Source: Penelope pileata (Eukaryota > Chordata > Aves > Galliformes > Cracidae). From it: a stretch of DNA of 64,000 nt. The DNA lies in assembly GCA_013396635.1 (NCBI GenBank), contig WBMW01001654.1:849187-913186 (forward strand), written 5' to 3'. Within the stretch, counting starts at the first letter, position 1. Each line of letters opens with the position of its first letter. This document shows, piece after piece, positions 23,629 through 35,977 of this stretch. The notes under the pieces are model-generated. The model searched no databases, had not been told where the DNA came from, and was given only the letters and a program-made list of their open reading frames with translations. The position numbers were made by a program, and so were the translations under genes.

Positions 23629-26594
23629 GACTTTCTGAGGTGATAGGTATGCCTTGACTCTCTACCTCAGATACATTTCTGCCAGTTGAAGCACGAGCAT
23701 TTTCCAGGGGAACACTCAGTTGAATACATGGCTATATTCAAAAGACCTGTTAAGAAATCTTTTTCTCCTAAAGTAACTATTTCAGTCCATAAGAACCCAA
23801 TAAAGAAGAAACTGGCTGAACAATCCTCTTGACATCTTGCACCGGGATTTGTACAGAATTCTCCTTAAAAGAATAATGATCATTTAAGTTTTCATCATGG
23901 TTCTCTGCTGTTTTGTTTAATTGCTGTATATAACGCAATTCTCAGAGCATTAAGAAAGGTGAGGAGAGGTGAGATGTTCAGGCAGAATGATAGGAGATCA
24001 GAGAGAGAAGATTTGAGGACATTGCACAGCTGTGTGATGGCAGTCTCCTGATACAGCAGAGGTTACAATTTGTTTGTAGACAGTGAATGAAACTTCCTTT
24101 GACTTCACTGGCACCAGAATTTCACCTGAAGCGAGTATCTTTACAGCTTATTCCTTAGTTTGGCTTCAGCAAGATTTTGGTAACACGAAGTGGTGTAGTT
24201 TTCAGGCTAGCGCTGCTCACAGCTGGGAGTGCAGGTCAGACAGTATTGCATTAGAGGGGGAGAGTGGAGAATCTGGAGGAAATTACCCTAAGGAGCTCTT
24301 ATACCTAACTTCTGTATTTAGCCCATGAATGCTAAGTATGAGTAAATATGTAAATGTTAATGCAGTGTTTCCTTGAAGAGAGGGATTACAATTAGTCTTT
24401 TTGAACTTGTGAAGCAAATTTTTGATTGCTACTGCATTTCCTCTTTTTAGTGCCATAAGGTTTTGGCTGAATGATGCCCTGAGACACGATTGTTTGCATT
24501 GTTAAATCACCTGTTGTTCCTCCGCAAACAGTGTGTTGTGCAGAATTCAGAGAATACATTTGAATGGCATTTGAGGGCATGTTCAAGCCTTTTGCCTTTA
24601 ATTATAAACTTGAATGAATTTCCAGTAGAACATTCATCTTTTCAGTACCCAGAAACTCCTCACCCCTCTGAAAATGACAGTAAATTTGCATACAGGGTTG
24701 TTTGATTAATTGCTATTTGACACTTCTATCACAGTGCTAAGCTCTAGGTTCACACAGCTTACGTTTCCAAACCAATTTCTAGAATTAATTTAAATATTTA
24801 ATGTCAAAACTCTGGGATGAAAGAGAAAAGTGTTTTGTATGCTTATTGATGGTCTGTTTCAGTAGACAAAACTCAAAGGAAATTTCCAGCTTAACACAGT
24901 TCAAACAGTATTCCCTCTGAAGAGGGGGCTGAATCACTGTGCATGTACTCTATAAGTACCAGAACAGTGTAGAAGTACTTAAAGTTTTCATGGGGCATAA
25001 CACTTCAGTTTCAAGTTAGGTGTGCTGAGTGTTAATTTAGATTTTGGATTGCTTATGTGATGGTTGAATTTAAAAAATCCAGCAATATGTTTCACATTAA
25101 AAGCTAGTTTTCTTAAGCAACTTTCTAAGAAATCTTTCTGCAAAAGCACTTTGTTATTTTCAACACCCAAATGAGTTCGGATAAAAATTCTCTGATAAGT
25201 GACACAAGATTTCTGTGCTTGATATTTATGTTTGATGTGGAGTCTGGAAAGGATGATACGCTGAACCTGTGCATTCATTTCCCTCCTTGCAATTACTCTC
25301 TTACTACTTATTGCATGTTCACAATCATAATGCTGAGGTTGGTTATGTCTCTATGAGCAAGTGGTATGAACAAACAGGAATGGATCTGGAATAGGAAATA
25401 GCTCTCAGCATCTGTCATCCATATGAACACATTTCTGGGTGGGTAGGTGCCCTGTGGGGAGAGGGCTGTTATATTGGTTTTGTGTATGCAGGGCTGAGGA
25501 GTTGGTTGGCTTTGTATTTCACTTTGGAATGGCTGTAGCCTAGTCCTGTGGCCTGAATGCTTATCTGTGTCAGAGTGCATCAGATGCATTCCTGAAGCAC
25601 ATCTTCAAGTTTGCTTTAATCAAAAAAGAATCCAGTTCATGCTATAAGAGAACATTCCACAGTGCAGACCAAAGCATGAGAGAAGTGAGAGAAATTCCAG
25701 ATTGCACTCCTAGTGTGAAGTAGTCTACAAGCACTATTTTTTCAGTGAAAGTCTCTGCGAGTCATTGAGAACTTTAGATAGAAGTTGAAGGTCTCATTAT
25801 TTATAAGTACAGGAAAAAAATCTCTTTAATTGAAGAAAATATTTTTAAATTAGTTACATTAATGCTCTGATAGAGTATTAAGTAAAGTTAAAAATGCAAA
25901 ATATGGCTTCAGGAAGGAGAGTAAGATTTTTTAAAAGATACCTAAGAATAAGTAAGCTAAGAATAAGAAGTATCACTATTTTCAGAGATAGTAATTCAGT
26001 ATGTTCTTTACCCTTTTTGCTCAGAAAATTATCAGCTACTTTAAATGCAGACCTTACTAATGAAGACTTTACCCACAAGATATAAACTAACTTTGTTCCT
26101 TCAATGAGAAAATACATCTCTGAAGTAGCAACATGGATCACAAATTAATGAACATAAAAAATAAAAGGTGTTGTATTAAATGGGAAGGAGAGATATCTTC
26201 CCAGGATGTACTACTGACCATGCCTCTACTGTGACATTAGCAGCTGACTGAGAATTCTGTGGGACATGGAGCTATGGCAAACAAATAGAACGACTTTTTG
26301 TTGACTCAATTTATTTTTTCCTATAGAGACCCTAAGGTGAAATATTCATTTTGTTCTATTATCCAGCATTGCAGCACCCTTGCCAGTCATCCTTATTATT
26401 CAAGATGCATTTTAAGCTGTAAAGAGAGGTGGTGAGTAAGGAAACTTATGTCAGACAATAACAAAGGATATAAGGAAAAGTGAGGATGCTAAGCTAGCTA
26501 GTCATTTTCAGTAGAATGGTGGACTGAGATGTAATACTTAACCATTATTTTCATTTAAATTTCTCTTTGGATTCTTAGTTTCCTTTTTAAATAA

Positions 26595-26599
26595 ACAGG
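26595..26599. repeat. Target-site duplication of LTR copy 1, left
   Basis: ACAGG directly before the LTR, repeated exactly at 26967-26971 after it. Together they fix the insertion boundaries. Confidence 0.85.
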
Positions 26600-26966
26600 T
26601 GTTCTGCACCCAGAGAAGCAAAACAGCTTCAGACCAGCTTTTTACAATTCCAGATTAAGTACATGGTGGTAAGAGTCTCATGCACAAGACAAAAAAAAAA
26701 AATCAAACTCACCTAATAGATGAGGAGACTCAGAGACCCTCTAGCAATGCAGCACACCCTCACAAGAGGCAGCCTAGGTCCAAAGTGTTCTGCCTTCAGT
26801 GGTGGCCCATATATGAGCTCAGGGTGGCTCCACCCCCCCAGCCCTCCCCTTCCGGTCTGAGGTGAGCACAGGTGCCAACAGTTTGCCTGTGCTCCCAGGG
26901 CCAGCCACAGCCCTTCACCAGGTGCTCAATCACCAGTTCCAGCCCTGACCTAACAGTTCTCCTGCA
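26600..26966 (-). mobile_element. Solo LTR, ERVL-like (copy 1), antisense to MIPOL1
   Basis: A 367-bp element that begins TG and ends CA, flanked by a perfect 5-bp direct repeat ACAGG (26595-26599 and 26967-26971). Read on the minus strand it aligns along its whole length with the element at 35607-35972. The shared blocks include TTAGGTCA near the start, GCACCTGGTG, the 31-bp dyad (26864-26894), a TATA-like CTCATATATGGGCC (about 26804-26817) and a TCTGAAGC block near the end. A 5-bp duplication is typical of class III (ERVL) avian retroviruses (established knowledge). An A12 run inside it (about 26690-26701) reflects later slippage. There is no internal retroviral region, so it is a recombined solo LTR. 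Confidence 0.9.
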
Positions 26967-26971
26967 ACAGG
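26967..26971. repeat. Target-site duplication of LTR copy 1, right
   Basis: ACAGG directly after the LTR, matching 26595-26599. Confidence 0.85.
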
Positions 26972-27661
26972 TAATGACAGTTGTCACAACAGCAGTTCCT
27001 TTGGTCTGAACATTGTGACTTCTTTTTGGTTGTGAAGCCTTTAATCAGTTTTTGGAAGACTCTGCGAAGTGAATTTAGGTATTCTGGTCTGCAGTGTGTA
27101 GTGGCCCAGATGGAAAAGTGGAGCAAGAAAATCCATGAATATTCTCTTCATGAAAGGAAGATTCCACAGTAGCATTGTTTAATTTATCTATGTCTCATTC
27201 ACCACGTATGCCTAGATTTGTTTGTTGTATGGCTTTACTGTTTCGTGCTTCAGATGGTGAGTATCTAGGATTTGCCCTCTTTTCCATGTTCTGTTTATTC
27301 ACTGCTAATTATTTTTCAAGCTGAATCGCTTGAGAAGAAAAATTTAGCTTCCATTATCCTCTATTGCAAATGAAGGACAGGCTTTCCTATTGCATGTGGA
27401 GTGCTTGTAAGATGCTATTGTCAGGCAACTTGCTTTCTGATGTTAATGTTTTATTGCCATTCTTTTCAGTAGAGTTTTTGGAGTATTTATTATTGAGCAT
27501 GTTGTGGGTATACAGAGTCTTAAAACATTATGTTCTGGTTTATAATTTACACTGAAAATACTTTTTTAAATGACCCAATTCAAGTATGTAGAAATACTTA
27601 TTTGAAGGCCCTTTAAAAAGCTGTGATTTTGTAGAAAGCATCTACCTTTTGGCTATACTCT

Positions 27662-27685
27662 CCCCCTCACCCCACCCCACCCCCC
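27662..27685 (-). repeat. C-rich run, G-quadruplex motif on minus strand
   Basis: Runs of 5, 4, 4 and 6 C separated by loops of TCA, A and A, followed by A9. The minus strand therefore carries four G runs of at least four with 1-3 nt loops, which meets the standard quadruplex motif. It lies in an intron, on the non-template strand for antisense transcription. Confidence 0.75.
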
Positions 27686-28804
27686 AAAAAAAAATAGCAA
27701 CTGTGGAAAAAGAACAGTATTAAACCATAAAAATACGGCAACTTTTTGCAATTCTAGGACTATCAGAAATATAGAATTTATATTCCCAATAAGTTGCTAG
27801 CTACAGTATACTACATTGGTATATTGTACTTTTTCAGGGTAATGCAAAATGCAGAAGCAGTAATTCTGAGTATTGCTGTTACTTTTTTTTATTGATGACA
27901 GCATAGAATTGATGTTGACTTTTGGGGGGGGGCGTGGAGTTTTAACATTAACAGCCAATCCATTAACTAGAGGTATAAACATAAAGTCTAAGTATATTAA
28001 ACAAAGTTCTCTTGCAATTACTGTTGATCTTCAGTTGTGCTCAGCAGTACCAAAGTTTAGATAAAACCCAAAAGCATATTAAAGCTCTATGTGAGAGGAA
28101 TGATTATAACCACTTCGTTCCCAGTAATCTCATTAGACTGTCACCAACATTTAGGATTTCTTTCCGAATCATGTTCTAATCATGATTTAATATCTCAGAG
28201 ATTGCATTAATAGCTCTTGCTCTTTCTGTCTGAAAGAACTCTGATTGTTGTGTTCGAGGCAGATGTGAACATCACCCATCTCTGTGACTTTACCTTCTTC
28301 ATCTTATGTAGCTTTGAGACAATGCACTTTCTCAGTCTGCAGGCATGTTTGCATGCAGCCTTACTGTTTGAGGTTCCGTTCACCCTCAAAATGTTAGGAT
28401 GTTAACTGTATCTCAATCTGCAAAATTAGTCTTGAAAGACTTGTGTGAAAATGAAAGCATCCAGTACCAGCCTCCCAGAAGAAACAGCAAAATCCTTGTT
28501 AATCCCTTGTACTAAATAGTCATCAGCCTTGTTTCTGCTGTAGGGCTAGCCAGCAGCTGTGCATCTCTTTACATGTTCTCTTTATGTCGTGTGTGTTGTC
28601 TTCTCTGGTATGCAGACACTTCTCAGCAGTAGTCATGTATTTACTCATTTTGTTTGTTTTGGCAGGCAGTCTCATCACTTCACTTTCAGCATTTGTCATA
28701 ACATTCTCCTATCTTTGTGTTTTTCTTAAAATTTCTCTGCTTAGGGTGTCCTATCCTCTTATATGTGAAGGATGGAATTTCCAGAAAGTTTTGTGCTGAA
28801 TGAG

Positions 28805-28836
28805 GGTAATTACACATGTTGGTAATTACACATGTC
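28805..28836. repeat. Tandem duplication, 2 x 16 bp
   Basis: GGTAATTACACATGTT is followed directly by GGTAATTACACATGTC, 15 of 16 bases identical. This is a small recent local duplication. Confidence 0.85.
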
Positions 28837-31800
28837 AAAGGCAGCTGATTTTATTTTTTAAAGATTCCTGCTTTTCAGTAACATACCTGAAAACTTAATT
28901 CAAAGTTAATTGGCTGTTAATTCAAAGCTTCATAATCAAATTGTAAAGAGCTCTTGAGAAGAGTGCATCTATTCGGGTAGCTTGTCAGATCAATCCCTGT
29001 AAAACACTTCAGCGACAGTAAAAATAATTTCTGTTACAGAGGTGCAAAGCTGATTAATTTCTTGTTTTTGTGGTTTTTTTAGTAGTTTTATTTCACTTTG
29101 CAGTGCAGTTAAGCAAATTTGAAAAAGATGTCTGAAATGTAAGTTTTATAGATCTGCTGTTAACTCAATATCAGCATTGTTGAGAAAGAAACTGATTTCA
29201 CAACAACATTATAATGTTACTCCATTTTGAAACTTATTCACAGGCTGTTAAAACACTAATATTAATATTGTTTTAAGATAGTTGTGATCTTTAGTGTTGA
29301 GGTTTCCTGAAACAACGTGTTGGTTCTTTGGAGAAAAGAGCAACTACTACTGACTTGAGTCATTTATTCGAAAAGTAATTCTTGTCCCTAACATGTCTGC
29401 GGAGCTCTGTGCTTTCACCTAGTTAGTTAGCTGTTTTAGTTTGTCATAATCTCTAGCTTAAAATATTTTTTGTTATATGGTAAAGAACAGAACATTACAA
29501 AACAGAAAAACTGAAGAATTGCCACTTAAGCAACTGATGGCTCAGTTAAGAGTATGGTATTTAGCAGGACAAACAGAGCATGTACTGCAAAGAAAATCTG
29601 CAATCCCATGATTACAGTATCTGAATAAAGAGATTAAAAACCTGTGGCTTCTATGCAGTGGTCTGTGATACTGTTGTCTGAAATAAATTGATGATGTTTA
29701 AAAATGGACCAGAAGTATTCCTGTCCTTTTGTGCCTTAAATGCCAACTTAAGGTTTAGACAATAGTCTTGTTTGCACGTGGATTTTAAGAAAATCCATTG
29801 AAGATTGTTTGAAAACCACCTCATTAGAATGACAAATTGTTTACCAAATCTTGTTTTCTTGTCAACTAATATTGGTTATGTTCAGTTAAACAGGGTTACA
29901 CTTTCTAAAAACATGCCTCTGTCAGCAATTGAGTGCCTTGCATATATCTGAGAATCAGATTCCTAATTTTTAGAATTTGGTGGATGATCAGGCTGAACAC
30001 TAGTTTATAAAATTTCTCCTTTTTATATACCTTCACTAGCTTACATGACTGAAAACTGAGCTGTATCAGCCAACACTACCTGCCTCCACTCTACTATATG
30101 TATTTTTGAGTACTGTCACTGCGGTTTATTAACTGGGGACGCAGGAAAGGTTTTAAACAAAAGCAGTTATCTGTTATGATGTGTTGTGTCAGATGTTTGA
30201 CAAGCTGTCTCTTGGCCATGAGCCATCTGGTTGTAATGGAGCTGAGTACTCTGCTGAGGAGCCAGCAAGACACGTGGCTGTGAGACACAAGAGCTTGGGA
30301 TCATTTGGTCGAATCCGCAAAGCAAAGTCTTCAAGTGTAGTAACGTCAGTTCTGGCATAATCCTGTAGGGTTGATTTAAGCTTCTTAAACTTCCTATGCT
30401 AATTTGTCATCCCATAAAATAAGAAAGTCCTATTTACTTAGTTCATAAAAGTGGTGGAAAAACTGATTAGTCAGTGTTCATCAAGTGTTATAACATCACC
30501 AAATGCTTATATAATAAAACAAGAAGAGTTGCTGAGAAAATTTGCATAATATTGAGGATATTTATGGGAAATAGATGAAGCAAAAAAAGTAGACAAATAA
30601 TAGTGCTGTGAAATGGACATGACACAGGCTAAGATGAGAATTGAGAGCTGGAGCATGTGCACATTCTACAGTGCTGAAGAAATGAGAAAAGACGCTATAT
30701 TCAAACGAGGAAGAGACTTATTGAAGAGGGGTGACTTGTTTTTCCTCCTTTAACAACAGAAGAGAACAAGTAGAACAAAAAAGTAAAATAGCTTGTAAAA
30801 AAAGTTCATGTCAATTTTGAAATTTTTATTCCTCCTATTATTTTTTCATCTTGAAAAGAATGTATATAGGATTTACGAATCCGTAGGAATATAATGTTAT
30901 TATTTTTTGAGCTCATGTGATAAAGAGGTGGCTGGCCACCGTGGAATCTCTCTCTGTGTAGGTGAAGACAGAAAATCAACAGCATATTAGGTTATCTGCA
31001 ATTTCTGAGTATTGTGACTGCAGTGGCCCATTTCGTAACATTACAGCTCATTGTGCTAACAAATCACACAGTGGTTAGCACTGCCTTTCAAAATAGTGTG
31101 TGAACAAGTATGTGGGAGTTGCTGTGACTTGGAAAATGGATGCTGAGACCTTTAGTAAAAGTAGTATTTTAAGATTCAACAGCTCCGGCAGACTTCAGTG
31201 GGACCTTTCTTGCAGTGCTGCTTAATACACAACCAGGGCAGAATTTCAGGTAGTCAGTAGAGCATTTCAGTCCTGGTTCTCTTGTATGTAAAATAATGAT
31301 ACATGACCTACACTGAGGTCGCTTATTCCAAGACCTCTTTGATTTTGTGTAATTTTATTCTTTAACTGTTCTTAAAGATGTTGAGGTTAGCTACTCTGAA
31401 CTATTTTCTATGCAAATTTTCTATGCTGAAACCATATGCTGGAATTGCTGCCATGCATTTAAAAATGAAACTGGTCCTATTCTAAATATTATTGTACTTA
31501 TGGTACTTATGCAGTGATTTAGAATTTAGCTAATAAAAATATACTTTTTTATTTCTTTGACATTGTCATTAAAAGAGGATCTTCATGATCTTTATGATTT
31601 TTCCTCTCATGATAAATTTTTAATTAGTATTTTCCATTTGTTATTTGGCAGTATTGTTACTTCTGTTGTTGAATATAACAAACTAACAATGAACTTCAAG
31701 TAGTTCACATATATCTTGCCTGTTGTTAGTGTTTCTACAACTCTGCAGTTGGATATTATCTCAAGTTAGTAAAGTGAGCAAGCATACTAACCTTGCATAC

Positions 31801-34800
31801 TACTTATCAGCTCACATGCTTAGTTTATACATTATTTATTAGAATTATAAACATGAAATCAAAAAAAAAAAAGATGAATAATGTGAACAGAGAAATTAAA
31901 TATAAGAAATAAAAACTATATTAAAAAGATTGGTTACCTGTAGGCAGTGGGTAAAGTACACACTTTTCCCAGCTGCATTTAGTGAGAATTCTAGTTTACC
32001 TATTATGGAGTTCTCTTTCTTCTTCTATGTGATTTGGGAGCTGTCTGCAGTGTTCTGAGTGTTGTGAGTAAGGGCAAGCTGTATGAGGACCTGTGCAAGA
32101 ACCTGGAAGTACAGCATTTAGCAAGTCTAAAATGCTTACTTCAAGATCTTAGACTGAAGCAGTGTTCAGCTCCATTGAATGTGACTTATTATACTGGGGA
32201 AAGAGCAAATATATGGTACCTCATTACCAAGTACAAAATATCAGGTAAACTAAAACAGTTTGAAAGGTATATGTAGAAGCATGTTCTGCATGGAAAACTA
32301 AAAATACTTCCGTTACTTCATATTCTGTGGCATAGTTTTGCTTTGGTGAGACTGGTAATGTGTTTATACGAAGGTACATGCATAGATTCTGTGGAAAAAA
32401 AAAAAAAACAGCCTAATGTAATGCTTAGAACTTAGTAAAGTCCTATAAAGTTCTGTACTACTAAGAAAATTTAAAAAAAAATTGGGTTGGTTCTCCTGTA
32501 GGTCTTTCTACATCTGTCAGGCCTGTGCAGATATTTCAGATAACCTAAGGTTTCCCAAATATTAGTTACTAATTTATTGGCAATTGAATCTAGCATGGTG
32601 TGAATAAAGTTTTCAAGAGCCTTGAGAGTTCTCAAGCCTTGATGTAGCAAACCATGAAGGTGACCAACTTATGTGGCTTCAGCAATCCTACTGTTGTTTT
32701 CTTCTGTAGATGAGGAGTCGGCCACAGCCCCATGTTGGCCGAGCTGTGCTGGGTCAGTGGCACAGCTAGCAGAGGGACACTGCTTGAATGACCAGTGAAT
32801 CACATATAGCTCAAGAACATCAGGTTTTCCTTTTTCTTCTAGCTCCTTATTTATAGTGTCATTGATTAGAAAAGCTAATGTGCACAGTGCTCTTGGAGAA
32901 GTAGATCAAACTTGTCTTGATGTTTCAATTGTCATAACTGAAAGAACAATAGGATGTGCAAAAATACGGAGAGGAGAATCGAGCTGGGGAGGGAGTACCA
33001 TAGGGCTAGCCAGTGCTGTTGAATAGATACACGTTACAATTGTTAAAAAATAGTGAAAGCACTTGATTATCAAAATTTTCTGTGCACTTTAACTCAGTTT
33101 CTTTAACAATTTCTTTAGCTGCTCAAATCAAAATGTAAGCTTTTTTTGCTGCAGTTTCATGTGTTCAGAAATAGAAAGGGAGAAGAATGACAGGAGGAAA
33201 CCAAGTCATGTGTACAGCATATTATCTGCCTTAATGCTGCAGGTTCCTACTGGCTCATAGCAGCAAGGAAGACAAAAATGTTTCATGTACACCTTGATGC
33301 ATTTTTTTGATGGCTCCTGGTGGAGCAAAATGCCATTGCAGTACTGCAAAAAAGTTGTTTATGTGGAAGTCTTTCTCTTACTAATAGAATATATATTTTT
33401 TTTAAAGATGCATATGTTTCTAAGGCCTAAGCTCTACAAAAACACTTTTCTTTCTTGAAATCCCAGTAGTTCTAAGCTGCTGGGCATTGTATAAATAATC
33501 ATTTAAACACATTTGTTGATGGTTTGCCAGAACTTGGAAGAAAAGTCTTTTCTTTCAGAGGTTTGAAAACCTTAATTCAACATTATAATTTAATGGAAAA
33601 ATTCTTCTAGTGATTATTATGTAGAGACTCCTTTATTTCTTTATTTCTCTCTAAATGATTATTTTAGAAGAAAAAGGATAAAATGTATTTGTATAAACGG
33701 AAGTGCTTCCAAACATCTGCAGTTCAAAGTACATAATTCACAGTGACACCAAAGGTTGGTTTGTGTTTTGACTGGATGACTTTGGTATTATTTTTGTCTG
33801 CAAAGGAAAGAGTTGTGTAGCATCCAAGTGGTGCAAGATGTTTGCCTCTCCAGAAATCATGATGAATTTGGGACAACGGGCAGACTGTTCAATTAAAAAA
33901 AAAAAAAATTACTGAGGGGAGAGAAGGGCTGTCAAAATGGGAATACTTGTACTCCATTGGGGATCTCTGAGCTGGGAGCTACTCTAAAGTTCAGGTCATT
34001 ATAAACGAAATAAGAAAAGAAGAAGAGGATAACTGAGAGTACAATCAGTTGAATTGGTTTTGTTCACTTCACGCTATAATTTATTGCATTCATGTTTCCA
34101 CAGATGACGGCTTAAAAATAACAGGTGAAAATATAGTAATGTTTCTTCTTTTTTTTCATGTATTTGATATATAGGTTAATTCTTTGTAGTAGAGTTTTTC
34201 ATGGCAGTGAATATGTGTTAAATAATTTCGAAATATATCTGAAATGTATTGCTTCCAAAAGTATTGTGCTATGTAGTAGGATATTGGTATCCAACAGGTT
34301 CATCTTTTATTTGTAGTTGTGCGTTTTCCACCAACATATTGTGTGCTTCGTTGGAAAATGTTTTGCTTAAAATACATAAAAGAAAAATGCATCTTGGGAA
34401 AAATGCAGCTTGGAAAATAGTTCATCTGTCACTTAAATGAAGTCCTGCTTTATCATAATTTCAAGGACAGAAACCATTTTCTCAAGTTATTCAGTAAGAA
34501 TTAAGTTGTTTATATTTCACACTACTTTACTAATTGAGATCCCAATTCAGGAAGATTCTCATGCATAAATATCCACAGTACGTAATGGATTACTCACTGC
34601 TTAAAGTGAAGCATCTAGTATGCACTGAAGTAATTGTACACTAGTTGACCCATTGTAGGTGACTATACACTTGCTTTTGAATTTTGTCTAACTTGCATAA
34701 AAATATATTACCTTAAGTTCAATGAGAGAATTGAACTATTTATGGGAAGCTGTCGATCTATACAGGATCCGTAATTAAACAAAGAAACTACATAAGACTG

Positions 34801-35601
34801 ACTGGGTTGGATAAGATCATACCAAAGATCCACCCAACTCACCACCATGACCCCATTCCCAGCCAACAGTCCAGACTTCAGGAAGAATACAAGAATAGGA
34901 CAGGCATGTTACAGTACTTGCATTTCATACCATCCCTTTTTTCAGCCCTCTCATCATTGGAATCATATGTGTTTATACCGGTGCTGATTTATAAGCTTCT
35001 TAGCATTGCAGCTTTTCATGATGATAGATAAGAAAAAATATTTTCATAAAAAATGATCTTTTGTATTTGATTGTCTAATCTTATTAATAAATATAATTCA
35101 GAATTTAGGAAAGATCTCTGCAAAATTTGGCCTCATCTTAGTTTGAGTAAACTTGTATCATTAGATTTTGACCCTCAAATCTCTGTTAACTGAGACTGTA
35201 TTAACTCTTTTTTTCCTAGCATAAAAATGACTTAATGTATTGACTCCTTTTTTTTCCCTTCTAGCCTATTGCTGTAGCTTCAGGAAGGGTGATTTTTAAT
35301 TCCTTTTAACTCAAGACTATAGAAAACATGGTATGTTATAGGGTTACTATTTTAATAGTAATATTAAAATCAAGCATAAATGTAATTAAATAGCCATGAT
35401 TAAATAGCCACAGCAACTGCATTTGTAGTAAATTGGTAGCACAGTTCTCTCTTATATTCAGCTTATTCTGCACTTAACCAGCCATTCTGTGGATTTCTCA
35501 TCCAATGAGTGGTACAGTAACCCTTTCTTTTGGTCAAATCTTCACTGAAACACAAAATGAGTAACTCACCCAACATTACTGTCTAGTTCACTGAAATGAA
35601 T

Positions 35602-35606
35602 GCCAG
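35602..35606. repeat. Target-site duplication of LTR copy 2, left
   Basis: GCCAG directly before the LTR, repeated at 35973-35977 after it. Confidence 0.88.
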
Positions 35607-35758
35607 TGTAGGGGAAATGCTAGGTCACGGCCTGAACCTGTGATTCAGCACCTGGGGTAAGGGCTGTGGCTGGTCTGGGGAGCACAGGCAAATTGTTTGC
35701 ACCTGTGCTCTCTACCTGACTGGAAGGGGTGGGCCCAGGGTGGGGCTGCCCTGGGCTC

Positions 35759-35765
35759 ATATACG
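35759..35765 (+). promoter_or_regulatory. TATA-like box of LTR copy 2
   Basis: CATATAC inside a block shared with copy 1 (CATATAT there), in the position expected for the LTR promoter. The match is to composition and context only. Activity is unknown. Confidence 0.45.
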
Positions 35766-35896
35766 GGCCAGCTGGAGAGGAGTGTTTCTCTTACCCTGGC
35801 TTCTCTTTTGATGAGCATCGTCTCAGTCATGGGAGGGATTGCTGATCATCGGTTATATGAGTCAGAACTTCTGTGAAACTTCTGTTTATGCTTGTT

Positions 35897-35902
35897 ATTA
35901 AA
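35897..35902 (+). promoter_or_regulatory. Polyadenylation signal of LTR copy 2
   Basis: ATTAAA, the common variant hexamer, about 75 bp before the LTR end. It lies in sense with MIPOL1. The matching place in copy 1 is degraded. Confidence 0.5.
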
Positions 35903-35972
35903 CCATCAGATACTTTTCCTGGGATTGCCAAAAATCTGTCTGAAGCAATTTCACTCTTTCATTCATAAAACA

Positions 35973-35977
35973 GCCAG
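35973..35977. repeat. Target-site duplication of LTR copy 2, right
   Basis: GCCAG directly after the terminal CA, matching 35602-35606. Confidence 0.88.

Larger units (their letters stand above)
35607..35972 (+). mobile_element. Solo LTR, ERVL-like (copy 2), sense to MIPOL1
   Basis: A 366-bp element starting TGTAGGGG and ending AAAACA, flanked by a perfect GCCAG duplication. It carries a TATA-like CTCATATACGGG near 35756-35767 and an ATTAAA polyadenylation signal at 35897-35902, about 140 bp apart, the order expected for the U3-R part of an LTR. It shows clear homology to copy 1, with scattered substitutions and small indels. The different duplications (GCCAG and ACAGG) and the opposite orientation show two independent insertions, not the two ends of one provirus. 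No retroviral coding sequence is next to it. Confidence 0.92.

Noticed and set aside
30140..30360. Moderately GC-rich block with two overlapping 63-64 codon minus frames
   Set aside because: No repeat ends, exon signals or protein family could be recognised. Left as unannotated intron.
32034..32276. 80-codon plus frame beginning MGAVCSVLSVVSKGKLYEDL
   Set aside because: Protein-like at first sight, but no family match, no fitting splice acceptor in MIPOL1 phase, and exons E and F are already contiguous in the protein.
26600..35972. The two LTRs as the ends of a single provirus
   Set aside because: They are in opposite orientation and have different target-site duplications, and no retroviral genes lie between them.
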